Below are positions 24,749 to 33,948 of a DNA stretch of 64,000 nucleotides, one piece after another (position 1 is the first letter of the stretch; each line of letters begins with the position of its first letter). Below the pieces are notes generated by a model. It saw only the letters and a program-made list of their open reading frames with translations. It did no database searches and had not been told where the DNA came from. Source of the stretch: Caballeronia grimmiae (GTDB lineage: Bacteria; Pseudomonadota; Gammaproteobacteria; Burkholderiales; Burkholderiaceae); contig NZ_JFHE01000002.1 of NCBI RefSeq assembly GCF_000698555.1, forward strand, positions 124,001 through 188,000, written 5' to 3'. The position numbers were made by a program, and so were the translations under genes.

Positions 24749-26467
24749 ATGAAACCGAATCTCTCGGGCCGTACCGTCCTGCTGTCGCTGCTGTTTGCTG
24801 TGATGATCGCGCTCGCCATCGGCGGGGGATGCAGCGGGGGCGGATCGTCCTCGCCGTCTTCTTCATCGGACGCGGGCGCTGGTGCATCCGGTCCGCCGGC
24901 CGCATCGGGGCCGCCGAGCGCATCCAGCCCGCCGGCGGCTTCGGGCGCCGTCGCGAACGCGATGGACGTCGTCACCTACCACAACGATATCGGCCGCACC
25001 GGTCAGCAGCTTGCGGAAACGGTGCTCACGCCGGCCAACGTCAATTCGACGACGTTCGGCAAGCTCGCCGTCTATCCGGTCGATGGCCCCGTCGACGCCC
25101 AGCCGCTTTTTCTGGCCAGGGTATCGATTGCGGGCGGCACGCATAACGTGCTGTACGTCGCCACTGAAAACGCCAGCGTCTATGCATTCGACGCGGATAC
25201 CGGCGCCACGCTCTGGAAGACCACGACGCTCGCCAACGGCGAAACGCCGAGCGACGACCACGGCTGCGGCCAGATCACGCCGACGATCGGCATCACGGCG
25301 ACGCCGGTCATCGACCGCGCTCGCGGGCCGAACGGCGCGATGTACGTCGTCGGCATGTCGAAGGACGGCGCGGGCCGCTATCACCAGCGAATTCACGCGC
25401 TCGATATCGTGACCGGCGCGGAACTGTTCGGCGGACCTACGGAAATCAGCGCGTCGTATCCGGGAACGGGCGCGGCGAGCCAGAACGGGCGCGTGGTGTT
25501 CGATCCCGGACAGTACGCGGAGCGCGCGTCGCTGCTGCTGCTCAACGGCGTCGTCTACACGGCGTGGACGTCGCATTGCGATTTCATGCCCTACACGGGC
25601 TGGGTGATCGGCTACGACGCCGCGACGCTGCAGCAGTCGAGCGTGCTCAACGTGACCCCGAACGGGCAGATGGGCGCGATCTGGATGAGCGGCGCGGGAC
25701 TCGCGTCGGATGGCGCGTCGATCTATTTCCTCGATGGCAACGGCACCTTCGACGCCACGCTGAACGCGCAGGAAATGCCGCTGCACGGCAACTTCGGCAA
25801 TGGCTTTCTGAAGCTGGGCGTGACACCGGCGCTTGCCGTCACCGATTACTTCCAGGCGTCGAACACAGTGCAGCAGTCGAACGTGGACGAAGACCTCGGG
25901 TCCGGCGGCGCGCTCGTGCTGCCCGATCTCGTCGATGCCAGCGGCGCGGTGCGCCGCCTCGCGCTGGGCGCGGGCAAGAACGCGGTGATCTATGTCGTCA
26001 ACCGCGATTCGATGGGCAAGTTCGATTCGAACGGGGACCACATCTATCAGGAACTAGTCGGGCAAATTCGCGGCGCGATGTTCGGCATGCCCGCGTACTT
26101 CAATCGCACGGTGTATTTCGGCGCGGTCGGCGACAACCTCAAGGCGTTCCCGATCACGAACGCGCGGCTCTCGGCGACGCCCGCCAGCCAGACGCCGACC
26201 ACCTTCGGCTTTCCCGGCACGACGCCCGGCATCTCGGCGAACGGGGCGGCGAACGGCATCGTGTGGGCGGCGCGAAACGGGACGATTGCGACGCTGCATG
26301 CGTACGACGCGTCGGATCTCGCGCGCTCGCTCTATGACAGCAATCAGGCCGGCGCGCGTGATCAGTTCGGTCCGGGCAACAAGTTCATCACGCCGACGAT
26401 CGCCAACGGCAAGGTTTATGTGGGCACGAAGAACAGCGTGGCGGTGTTCGGTTTGCTGGCGCGGTAG
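24749..26467 (+). CDS. Exported PQQ-like beta-propeller protein, possible lipoprotein
   Basis: The 572-residue protein has a hydrophobic N-terminal signal (VLLSLLFAVMIALAIGGG) ending in Cys28, then a Ser/Ala/Pro-rich linker to about residue 70, as in lipoproteins, although the residues before the Cys (Gly-Gly-Gly) fit the lipobox poorly. The rest resembles quinoprotein propeller repeats: VLYVATENASVYAFDADTGA, YVVGMSKDGAG and the last blade KVYVGTKNSVAVFGLL. No PQQ-ligand pattern of an alcohol dehydrogenase is evident, so enzymatic activity is doubtful. An AGGGGA site precedes the ATG. Confidence 0.7.
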   Translation: MKPNLSGRTVLLSLLFAVMIALAIGGGCSGGGSSSPSSSSDAGAGASGPPAASGPPSASSPPAASGAVANAMDVVTYHNDIGRTGQQLAETVLTPANVNSTTFGKLAVYPVDGPVDAQPLFLARVSIAGGTHNVLYVATENASVYAFDADTGATLWKTTTLANGETPSDDHGCGQITPTIGITATPVIDRARGPNGAMYVVGMSKDGAGRYHQRIHALDIVTGAELFGGPTEISASYPGTGAASQNGRVVFDPGQYAERASLLLLNGVVYTAWTSHCDFMPYTGWVIGYDAATLQQSSVLNVTPNGQMGAIWMSGAGLASDGASIYFLDGNGTFDATLNAQEMPLHGNFGNGFLKLGVTPALAVTDYFQASNTVQQSNVDEDLGSGGALVLPDLVDASGAVRRLALGAGKNAVIYVVNRDSMGKFDSNGDHIYQELVGQIRGAMFGMPAYFNRTVYFGAVGDNLKAFPITNARLSATPASQTPTTFGFPGTTPGISANGAANGIVWAARNGTIATLHAYDASDLARSLYDSNQAGARDQFGPGNKFITPTIANGKVYVGTKNSVAVFGLLAR

Positions 26468-26579
26468 GGCGAACCCAGTCGATTCCACCAAAAAGTTCAC
26501 CGAATAGAATAACAAGCACTCCGTTTGACTCGATACGATCCCATGATCGACTAACAGCGAGCCATTAAGAGTAACGCCC

Positions 26580-27689
26580 ATGCCCCGTCCCATTTTCGCG
26601 CGCATCCACCTTGATTCGATTCGGGAGAACATCGCGTTCGTGCGGCGCGCGGCGGCGTCGTCGCGCGTGTGGGCGGTGATCAAGGCGAACGCATACGGTC
26701 ATGGCATCGGGCGGATTCATCCGGCGCTCGGCGAGGCCGATGGCATCGCGCTGCTCGATCTCGACGAAGCCGTGCGCGTGCGCGAACTCGGCTGGACCAA
26801 ACCGGTTCTGCTGCTCGAAGGCATCTTCGATGCGCGCGACGTGGAAGTCGCGGACCGTCATCGGCTGACCGTGACGGTGCATTGCTACGAGCAACTCGAT
26901 CTGCTCGATGCGTCGACACCGCGCCAGCCTGTCGACATCCAGCTGAAGATGAACTCCGGCATGAACCGGCTCGGATTCCGGCCCGATGCTTTCACGCGCG
27001 CCTGGCAACGGGCGTCGGGCATGGCCTCGGCCGGGAAGATCGGCAAGATCGGACTGATGAGCCACTTCGCCAACGCGGACGATGGCGGCATCGACTGGCA
27101 AATCGACGAATTCGACGCCGCCACGCGCGACCTGCCCGGCACGCGCTCGCTTGCCAATTCGGCGGCCGTGCTCTGGCATCCGCGTGCACATCGCGACTGG
27201 GTGCGGCCCGGCACGATCCTTTATGGCGCATCGCCGACGGGCAGCGCGCGGCACATCGCCGGCTTGCCGCTGCGGGCGGCGATGACGCTGTCGAGCCGCA
27301 TCATCGGCGTGCAGTCGCTCGCGCCGGGCGAAACCATCGGCTATGGACGCACGTTCACGGCGGATCGCGCGATGCGCATCGGCGTTGTCGCGTGCGGCTA
27401 TGCGGACGGTTATCCGCGACACGCGCCCGCGGGTACGCCGGTCGTCGTCGATGGCGTGCGGACGCGGCTCGTCGGGCGCGTGTCGATGGACATGCTGACC
27501 GTCGATCTCACGCCGTGCCCGGCAGCGGGCATCGGTTCATCGGTGCAGCTTTGGGGCGATCAGGTGCGCGTCGATGAAGTGGCCGAGCCGGCCGGGACCA
27601 TCGGCTATGAACTGATGTGCGCGCTCGCGCGGCGGGTGCCTGTCGAAGTCGATGCGCCGGTAGCCGCCCATCCGCGCGCGGAGGCGTGA
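26580..27689 (+). CDS. alr: Alanine racemase
   Basis: The 369-residue PLP enzyme has [13 protein letters not shown] with the cofactor lysine K35, [20 protein letters not shown], and [19 protein letters not shown] with the second catalytic Tyr. It ends in [15 protein letters not shown], all in family order and normal length. It interconverts L- and D-alanine in the cytoplasm, for peptidoglycan or, as the DadX form, for alanine catabolism. No dadA lies next to it, so the biosynthetic form is as likely. It shares its stop base with the start of the DUF1801 gene. Confidence 0.92.
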   Translation: MPRPIFARIHLDSIRENIAFVRRAAASSRVWAVIKANAYGHGIGRIHPALGEADGIALLDLDEAVRVRELGWTKPVLLLEGIFDARDVEVADRHRLTVTVHCYEQLDLLDASTPRQPVDIQLKMNSGMNRLGFRPDAFTRAWQRASGMASAGKIGKIGLMSHFANADDGGIDWQIDEFDAATRDLPGTRSLANSAAVLWHPRAHRDWVRPGTILYGASPTGSARHIAGLPLRAAMTLSSRIIGVQSLAPGETIGYGRTFTADRAMRIGVVACGYADGYPRHAPAGTPVVVDGVRTRLVGRVSMDMLTVDLTPCPAAGIGSSVQLWGDQVRVDEVAEPAGTIGYELMCALARRVPVEVDAPVAAHPRAEA

Positions 27690-28084
27690 TGATGAACGCG
27701 ACCGAACGTATCGACCAGATGATCGCGGAACTCGCCGACTGGCGCGGCGCGACGTTCGCGAACATGCGGGCGGCGATCCTCGCGGCCGATCCCGGCATCG
27801 TCGAGGAATGGAAGTACATGGGCAGCCCCGTGTGGTATTGCGACGGGATGATCGCCGTCGCCAACGCGCACAAGGGCAAGGTCAAGCTGACGTTCGCCCA
27901 CGGCGCGATGCTTCCCGATCCCGGCAAGCTCTTCAACGCGGGGCTGGAGGGCAATGCGCGGCGCGCGATCGACTATCTGGAAGGCGACGAAGTCGATGCG
28001 GACGGCCTGCAAGGTCTGATCCGCGCCGCAATCGACTTCAACCGAAGCGTGGCGAAGAAAAAGAAGCGCGGCTCCTCTGCGTAA
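27689..28084 (+). CDS. DUF1801 family protein
   Basis: The ATG at 27689 overlaps the alr stop by one base, so the two genes are probably co-translated. The 131-residue protein has the DUF1801 pattern: RGATFANMRAAILAADPGIV, EEWKYMGSPVWYCDGMIA, KGKVKLTFAHGAML, NARRAIDYLEGDEVDADGL, and a lysine-rich C-terminus (KKKKRGSS). The family has a small alpha/beta fold and no established activity. Confidence 0.8.
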   Translation: MMNATERIDQMIAELADWRGATFANMRAAILAADPGIVEEWKYMGSPVWYCDGMIAVANAHKGKVKLTFAHGAMLPDPGKLFNAGLEGNARRAIDYLEGDEVDADGLQGLIRAAIDFNRSVAKKKKRGSSA

Positions 28085-28096
28085 GGACCAAGCGAT

Positions 28097-29476
28097 TTAC
28101 CACCGCGCCTCGGATGTTCCCGGCGGCTCCGACGCGCGCTCATAGCCCGCCGGCGTGCGCGCCAGTTGCGCGCTCGGCCGTACCGCTTCCAGCTCGCCGA
28201 AGCCCGACGCCTGCCGTTCGAGAAAAGGCGCGAAATCGGGAATGGCCGCGCGCAGACCGCCATCGATCCGCCCGAGGCCGCGCAGCCATTGCCCCGTCTG
28301 CGCCAGCGACACCTGCACGTGCCAGCTTCCGCCTTCCCGTTGCTGCTTCCATAGCGCAGCGGCCGCACCGAACGCCATCAGGAAGCCGCTCGCCATGTCG
28401 AGCATCTGCATCGGCAACGGGCGCGGCTTGCCCGCGCCTTGCGCCTCGCCTTCCGCTGCGTTGAAGCCCATCGCGGTCTGGACCAGCGAATCGAAACCGC
28501 GCCGCCCGGCCCACGGGCCTTGCGTGCCATATGCCGTCAGCGACACATAGACGATCCCCGGCCGCCGTTGCGCCACCGCTTCCGGCGCGAAGCCGAGCGC
28601 CGCCAGCCCGCCTGGCCGATACCCCTGCGAAAACACGTGCGCGCCGTCGATGAGACGCCAGAGCGCCGCGCGGTCATCGTCGCTTTGCAGATCGAGATGC
28701 GCCGAGCGCTTGCCGCGGCTCGTATCGGCGATGGCGGAAATGTTCGGCAGATGCGGGGAGTTGACGAGCATCACGTCCGCGCCGAACGCGGCCAGTGCGC
28801 GTCCGCCGACAGGACCCGCGAGAATGCGCGTGAAATCCAGCACGCGCACGCCGGCAAGCGGACGATCGTTCGTGGATAGCGGCGGCAGTTGGCGCGGCGG
28901 CGCATCGCCGATGCGGGTGAGCGTCATCAGCGGCTGCGCGGCGATGGCGCGTCCCTGCGGCGTGGCGTCCCATTCGTCGAAGCTGCGCAGCATCGTGACG
29001 ACGAGCCCGCGTTGCGCGCAGGCGTCCTCGAAATCGATGGCGCGCCAGCCGAGCAGCGCGCGCTCCGCGTCATCGCGTTTGGCTGTGGCGGGATCGAGGC
29101 CGAGCACGCGCAGCGCGCCGTCCTGATGATGAGCAAAGTTTGCGTGAATGCGCACGTAGCCGTCGGCGCAACGATAAAGGCCCGAGAACGGGCCCCAGGT
29201 TTCGGGCGCCTGGCCATCGAGCGTGAAGTGGCCGGTGCATTCGACCGCCGCGTGGGTCATGTCGACGGACACGTTCTGACGCGCCGCGCCGCGCGCGTGC
29301 GCGAGTTCGCAGGCGGCGAGCGCGGCGGCGGCGATCGTCGATTGCGCCGCCGCGCCGACCGCGAACGTCGACGGAAATACCGGGTCTTGGCCCGGCAGTT
29401 CGGCGAAGGAAAGCGCGTCGCCGGGAAGGCCGGCGAGTTGCCACAGATGCGTCAGTGTCTCGAAAGCGTCGGGCAT
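28097..29476 (-). CDS. CaiB/BaiF family III CoA-transferase-like protein with permuted segment order
   Basis: I start at the ATG at 29476 (459 residues). The segment that begins ordinary family III CoA-transferases, LAGVRVLDFTRILAGPVGGR with SRGKRSAHLDLQ, GYRPGGLAALGF and IVYVSLTAYGTQGPWAGRRG, lies here at residues 207-360. Before it (residues 38-190) stands a stretch that resembles the later half of such enzymes: LAACELAHARGAARQNVSVD, FSGLYRCADGYVRIHANFAH. The order is thus later-half, first-half, part of later-half. At the place of the family nucleophile Asp (as in VDVSMQDA of formyl-CoA transferase) the two copies have His75 and Gln. It is 94 bp downstream of pdxA2. Activity and substrate are uncertain. 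Confidence 0.7.
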   Translation of the reverse strand: MPDAFETLTHLWQLAGLPGDALSFAELPGQDPVFPSTFAVGAAAQSTIAAAALAACELAHARGAARQNVSVDMTHAAVECTGHFTLDGQAPETWGPFSGLYRCADGYVRIHANFAHHQDGALRVLGLDPATAKRDDAERALLGWRAIDFEDACAQRGLVVTMLRSFDEWDATPQGRAIAAQPLMTLTRIGDAPPRQLPPLSTNDRPLAGVRVLDFTRILAGPVGGRALAAFGADVMLVNSPHLPNISAIADTSRGKRSAHLDLQSDDDRAALWRLIDGAHVFSQGYRPGGLAALGFAPEAVAQRRPGIVYVSLTAYGTQGPWAGRRGFDSLVQTAMGFNAAEGEAQGAGKPRPLPMQMLDMASGFLMAFGAAAALWKQQREGGSWHVQVSLAQTGQWLRGLGRIDGGLRAAIPDFAPFLERQASGFGELEAVRPSAQLARTPAGYERASEPPGTSEARW

Positions 29477-29570
29477 GGTCGGGATCGCGTGGGCGGTGGA
29501 AGATGCCGCATTGTCGCGCCGATTTGGAACGCGTTCCAAAACGCGCCGCTTCACGCCCGCGAGACGCGCC

Positions 29571-30572
29571 TCAACCGCGCCGCGTCGCCAGTTCCGCGCC
29601 TTGCCGCAGCGCCTCGAGCATGCTGCCTTCGTCGGCGATGCCCTTGCCCGCGATATCGAACGCGGTGCCGTGATCCACCGACGTGCGGATCACGTCGAGC
29701 CCGACCGTCACGTTGACGCCCGCTTCGAGGCCCAGCACCTTCACCGGCCCGTGGCCCTGATCGTGATACATCGCGACGACGAGATCGAAGTCGCCACGTC
29801 CCGCGCGGTAGAAGAGCGTATCGGCGGGCAGCGGGCCGGTCACGTCGAGTCCTTCTTCCTGCAGCGCCTTCACCGCCGGAATGATCTTCTCTTCTTCCTC
29901 GCCGTAGCCGAACAGGCCGTTTTCGCCTGCGTGCGGATTGATCCCGCACACGCCGATGCGCGGCTTCGCGATGCCCGCCTTCACGAGCGTAGCGTTGCCG
30001 CGCTCGATCGTGCGGCGCACGAGACCCGGCTCGATCTTGCGGATCGCGTCGATGATGCCGATGTGCGTCGTCACGTGAATCACGCGCAGCTTCGGCGCGA
30101 CGAGCATCATCGACACTTCGTCCACGCCCGTCAGATGCGCGAGCATTTCGGTGTGGCCGGGGAACTTGTGGCCGCCCGCGTGCAGCGCTTCCTTGTTGAG
30201 CGGCGCGGTGCAGATCGCGTCGATCTGGTTCGCCTGCGCAAGCTCGACGGCGCGCGCGATGTAGCGGTAGGCCGCATCGCCGGCGACAGCCGAAAGCTGG
30301 CCGAACGGCAGGTCGTCGGGAATCAGTTCGAGGTCGATGCAGTCGATCACGCCAATCTGATATTGCGCCTGCGATGCATCCTCGATGCGCCGAACGCTCG
30401 CGCGCACGCCGGTGATCTCGATGGCGCGCTCGAGCCGGCGCGCATCGCCGATCACGAGCGGGCGGCACTGCTGGTACACGGCTTCATGCGCGAGGCTCTT
30501 CACGACGATTTCCGGGCCGACGCCGCTTGCGTCGCCCATCGTGATGCCGATTACGGGGAGATAGTTGGTCAT
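29571..30572 (-). CDS. pdxA2: PdxA2-type dehydrogenase (D-threonate/D-erythronate 4-phosphate)
   Basis: The 333-residue protein is of the PdxA family: GITMGDASGVGPEIVVK at the start, TAPLNKEALHAGGHKFPGHT, VTTHIGIIDAIRKI and the metal-binding AMYHDQGHGPVKVLG. Canonical PdxA works in vitamin B6 synthesis, but the PdxA2 branch oxidises and decarboxylates 4-phospho-D-threonate or erythronate to dihydroxyacetone phosphate. Its neighbour 10 bp upstream is the matching four-carbon acid sugar kinase, and a KdgT-like permease heads the operon, which fixes the PdxA2 reading. No pdx or apaG/ksgA genes are near. Confidence 0.87.
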   Translation of the reverse strand: MTNYLPVIGITMGDASGVGPEIVVKSLAHEAVYQQCRPLVIGDARRLERAIEITGVRASVRRIEDASQAQYQIGVIDCIDLELIPDDLPFGQLSAVAGDAAYRYIARAVELAQANQIDAICTAPLNKEALHAGGHKFPGHTEMLAHLTGVDEVSMMLVAPKLRVIHVTTHIGIIDAIRKIEPGLVRRTIERGNATLVKAGIAKPRIGVCGINPHAGENGLFGYGEEEEKIIPAVKALQEEGLDVTGPLPADTLFYRAGRGDFDLVVAMYHDQGHGPVKVLGLEAGVNVTVGLDVIRTSVDHGTAFDIAGKGIADEGSMLEALRQGAELATRRG

Positions 30573-30582
30573 GGTCGTCTGT

Positions 30583-31890
30583 TCAGATTGAGGTTTCGCG
30601 TGCGTTTTTGTCGAGCGCGGCGGTGCCGGCCACGGCTGGCTGGCCGCGCAGATGCCGGTATGCGCCGTAAAGCGCGTGCTCGCTGCCGAACGCGCCGGCT
30701 TTCGTGACGATGGCCGCGCCGTTCGCCGCGCTGGCCGTGGTGGCGCGGCCGAGGGCCACGCCGGCTTCGATTTCGCGCACGAGTTCGAGACTGCCGACGT
30801 TCGCCGCGGCGAGCATCGCGCGGGCGGTTTCGCCGCCGGTCGCGATCAGCCCGCCGAGCGTGCCGAAGTGCGGCGCGACGAGCGCGGCGAGCGCGTTGGA
30901 GAGATGCGCGCCTTCCGATGGATCGAAGGCGTCGTCACGGCCGATCCGCACGATCAGGTCTTGCCCGCCGCGCAACCGTGAGCCGATGTCGTCGCCCCAT
31001 GCGGTCCACATCGGATGCCGCGCGCCGTCGCGCAGCACCGCGGGCGGCACGATCAGTTCGTCGATGCCCGCTTCGCCGCGCAGCATCGCACATTGCCGCT
31101 CGGATACCGACGACAGGCTGCCGACCAGCGCGAGCACCGGTCCATGCGCCACCTCCGCCGATGCGGGCCGGGCCGTCGATGCGGCGGGCGCATCGAAGAG
31201 ATCGGGCAGCGCGGCGAGTTCGCGGGCGAGGCCGCCCGAGCCGACCCAGAAGAACGGCGTGTCGAGCGATGCGGTGATGCGGGCGAGCGCGGCGAGATCG
31301 TCGCTCGTTTCGGCATCGACGATCAATGCGCCGATGCCTTCCGCCGCCGCTGCCGCGATCCGCGTGGCGAGCGTCTGCGGCGCGTCGCGCAAGCTCGCGA
31401 GTCCGATGTGCGCGCACTTCAGGCCCGCTGCTTCGAGCATCGCGCTCAGGCTGGCGTCGCGTCCGGCGTGTTCCAGTTGCCACGTTTCGGTGGCGTCGAG
31501 CGGCACGCCATGCACGAAGACGCCGCCGTCGCGCACCGCGCGGCCCGTCGCCGGGAACGCGGGCGCGACGATCGCGCAACCGGCGAGCCGGGCGAGCGCC
31601 GCGACTTCGGCGGTCCAGTTGCCGCGCAGCGTCGAATCGATCTTCTTGTAGAGACGGCGGCCCGGCGCGCGCAGCGCCTGCAAGGCGTCGGCCACGCGGG
31701 CGGCGGCATCGGCGGGAGCGTAGCGGCGCGTGTCGGTGTCGGCGGCGATGACCGTCGCGCCTTCGTCCGGCGCGTGCGCGTCGAGCGTGACGACCGTCTT
31801 GCGGCCCGCTGCGGCGAACGCGATCGCGCAGTCGGCGGCGCCGGAGAGGTCGTCGGCGAGAATCAGCATGCTCGTGGACTTCGCGCTCAT
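30583..31890 (-). CDS. dtnK: Four-carbon acid sugar kinase (DUF1537, D-threonate kinase type)
   Basis: I start at the ATG at 31890 which overlaps the permease stop (ATGA). The 435-residue protein begins [20 protein letters not shown] with the DUF1537 N-terminal signature, contains [17 protein letters not shown] and [15 protein letters not shown], and a C-terminal nucleotide-binding part with [15 protein letters not shown]. DtnK-type kinases phosphorylate D-threonate to 4-phospho-D-threonate, the substrate of PdxA2. Co-occurrence of DtnK and PdxA2 is a known pathway arrangement; erythronate as substrate cannot be excluded. Confidence 0.85.
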   Translation of the reverse strand: MSAKSTSMLILADDLSGAADCAIAFAAAGRKTVVTLDAHAPDEGATVIAADTDTRRYAPADAAARVADALQALRAPGRRLYKKIDSTLRGNWTAEVAALARLAGCAIVAPAFPATGRAVRDGGVFVHGVPLDATETWQLEHAGRDASLSAMLEAAGLKCAHIGLASLRDAPQTLATRIAAAAAEGIGALIVDAETSDDLAALARITASLDTPFFWVGSGGLARELAALPDLFDAPAASTARPASAEVAHGPVLALVGSLSSVSERQCAMLRGEAGIDELIVPPAVLRDGARHPMWTAWGDDIGSRLRGGQDLIVRIGRDDAFDPSEGAHLSNALAALVAPHFGTLGGLIATGGETARAMLAAANVGSLELVREIEAGVALGRATTASAANGAAIVTKAGAFGSEHALYGAYRHLRGQPAVAGTAALDKNARETSI

Positions 31891-32894
31891 CGAGCGGCTC
31901 CGCGCTTCGTGCTTGAGTCGAGCGTGGCGCGGGCGTCGTTGCGTGCGTTGACGCGCTTCGCAATCGACGCCGTGATGATCGGCGTGATGATGGACGTCAC
32001 CACCACGCATGCTGCGACCAGCAGCGTCGCGGATTTGGCGGCTTCTTCATAAACCGGATTGGCCGCCGCGATCAGCGCCGGAACTGCCGCCGCGTTGCCT
32101 GCGGTGTTCGCCGCCGCCGCGCCTGCGACGCCCGTGCCGCCCGTCAGCCGGTCCGCGAAGTAGAGCGGAATGCCGGTGAAGACGACCACCGCGAGGCCGA
32201 GGCCGATACCGAGCAGGCCCGCCTGCCATACCTTGTGCAGGTCGAGTCCCGCGCCGAGCGCGAGCGCGAAGAACGGAATCATCACCGGCACGGCGCGGCC
32301 CAGGAAATCGCGCATGTCGCGGTCGAGATTGCCGAGCAGCATGCCGACGGCGAGCGGCAGGATGCTGCCGACGAGCGTCGGCCACGGAAATGCCGAGAGA
32401 CCGGCGACGCCGAGCGTGACCATCGTCAGGAACGGGCCGGATTCGAGCGACATGATCGTGTACGCGCCGACATCTTCCTTGCGCCCGTACTGGCCCATCA
32501 GCGCCATGTAGAGGCCGCCGTTGGTGTCGTTCATCGCGGCGACGACGGCCAGCGTCGAAATCCCCGCGAACATGCCGGAGCTGATCGGCTGCTCGCCGAG
32601 GAAATGGCCCAGCACCACGCCCGCGATGATCGCCATGCCGACTTTCGTGATGAACAGCGCGCCGCCCTTCTTGAGCAGATACGGCGTTGCCTTCACGTCG
32701 ATGCCCGCGCCCATGCAGACATAGAACACTGCGAGGATCGGTAGCGCGCCGGTGAATAGCGCATTCGTGAACGAGCCGAAGAACTTCGGCATGCCCGGCA
32801 GAAAGGTTGCGATCAGCGAGCCGATCAGAAGCGGAACGATCATCATGCCGCCGGGTACGCGCTCCACTGCGCGCTTGATGGGAATCTGAACCAT
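31887..32894 (-). CDS. kdgT: KdgT-family (2-keto-3-deoxygluconate permease-like) transporter
   Basis: The 335-residue protein is a ten-helix transporter of the KdgT family: [20 protein letters not shown] at the start, [40 protein letters not shown] and [20 protein letters not shown]. KdgT imports 2-keto-3-deoxygluconate with protons; members next to dtnK/pdxA2 are expected to carry four-carbon sugar acids. It is the first gene of the operon, followed by dtnK with a 4-base overlap. Confidence 0.85.
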   Translation of the reverse strand: MVQIPIKRAVERVPGGMMIVPLLIGSLIATFLPGMPKFFGSFTNALFTGALPILAVFYVCMGAGIDVKATPYLLKKGGALFITKVGMAIIAGVVLGHFLGEQPISSGMFAGISTLAVVAAMNDTNGGLYMALMGQYGRKEDVGAYTIMSLESGPFLTMVTLGVAGLSAFPWPTLVGSILPLAVGMLLGNLDRDMRDFLGRAVPVMIPFFALALGAGLDLHKVWQAGLLGIGLGLAVVVFTGIPLYFADRLTGGTGVAGAAAANTAGNAAAVPALIAAANPVYEEAAKSATLLVAACVVVTSIITPIITASIAKRVNARNDARATLDSSTKRGAAR

Positions 32895-32925
32895 GGGTGT
32901 CTCCGGGAGGGAAATTTTTTGTCGG

Positions 32926-33059
32926 TTCGATCACAAAATGATCGATTCGATCAGTCGGTAGTGTAATGTTTGACCGGATTGTGCGCAATTCTCGGTCTAT
33001 AGGCGTTTACACTGATCGAAACGAGCAATGCATGGCGTACGGAATGACCGAAACGATCA
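32926..33059. promoter_or_regulatory. Cluster of TTCGATCA boxes between kdgT and the DeoR gene
   Basis: TTCGATCA occurs at 32926-32933 and again exactly 20 bp further at 32946-32953. CGATCA and TGATCG form an inverted repeat with a 5-nt spacer at 32928-32944. The reverse form TGATCGAA lies at 33013-33020 and a shorter CGATCA at 33054-33059. Spacing by two helical turns and the divergent position suit operator sites of the neighbouring DeoR-family repressor. GATC is also a common tetramer, but the longer 8-mer recurring three times in 95 bp is unlikely by chance. Confidence 0.55.
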
Positions 33060-33168
33060 CACCCACATGCTCGCCTTCACAGCATCGAGCGCGCCCGGAA
33101 GCGCCGCCGGATTCGATAAACTTGGCGGCCCGCCGCCCGCGAGGCGCCACGCCATCAACAGGAATCGC

Positions 33169-33942
33169 ATGAAAGTCGAAAAACGCCGCGAGGCGATGCT
33201 GCAGGCCGTGCTGTCCGGCATGAACGATGTCGCCGCGCTGTGCGAGCACTTCGGCATGTCGGAAGCGACGGTGCGGCGCGATCTGCGCGCGCTCGCCGAC
33301 GAACGCCGCATCGTGCGGACGTATGGCGGCGCGGCGTCGGTCGGCGTGCACGAGCCGGAGGAATCGCTCGATACGCGGCGCGAAAGCTTTCGCGAGCAGA
33401 AGGAAGCCATTGCGCGGGCGGCGGCGCGGCACGTGCAGGACGGCGACACGCTGTTTCTCGATGGCGGCACCACGACCGCCGCGCTCGCCCGTTGCCTCGC
33501 AGGGCGCAAGGACATTCAGGTCATCACGAACAATCTGCTGGCGGTCGGCGCGCTGGCCTCGGCGGACGTGCGCGTGACGCTCATCGGCGGGGACGTGCGG
33601 CCTTCGAGCATGAGCACGCTCGGGCCGATCGCTCAGGTCGCGCTATCGCGGCTCACGTTCGACAAGGCGTTTCTTGGAGCGGATGGCGTCGTCGCCGGGC
33701 GCGGACTGTGCGAAGCCACGGCGGAGCAGGCGTTTCTGAAGGAGTGCATCGTCGCGCAGGCGGCGAGCGTGTTTGTCCTGGTGACGTCGGACAAACTGGA
33801 GCGCGCGAGCCAGCAGCACTGGACGCCGCTCGAACGGGAGTGGAGGCTCATAACCGATTCCTTCGCCGATGACGCCGCCATCGAGCGTTTCAGGCAGCGC
33901 GGCAGCGTGAACGTGGAACGCGCGGAGATGGACGCGCGGTAG
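33169..33942 (+). CDS. DeoR-family transcriptional regulator
   Basis: I start at the ATG at 33169 (257 residues), where MKVEKRREAML matches the family N-terminus; a longer frame reaches back to 33028. The HTH is AALCEHFGMSEATVRRDLRA, followed by ERRIVRTYGGA. The C-terminal sugar-phosphate sensor has GDTLFLDGGTTTAALAR, ITNNLLAV and KAFLGADGVVAGRGLCE. Such regulators are usually repressors released by a phosphorylated sugar intermediate. It is divergent from the kdgT-dtnK-pdxA2 operon and likely controls it through the TTCGATCA boxes. Confidence 0.87.
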   Translation: MKVEKRREAMLQAVLSGMNDVAALCEHFGMSEATVRRDLRALADERRIVRTYGGAASVGVHEPEESLDTRRESFREQKEAIARAAARHVQDGDTLFLDGGTTTAALARCLAGRKDIQVITNNLLAVGALASADVRVTLIGGDVRPSSMSTLGPIAQVALSRLTFDKAFLGADGVVAGRGLCEATAEQAFLKECIVAQAASVFVLVTSDKLERASQQHWTPLEREWRLITDSFADDAAIERFRQRGSVNVERAEMDAR

Positions 33943-33948
33943 GCGCCC

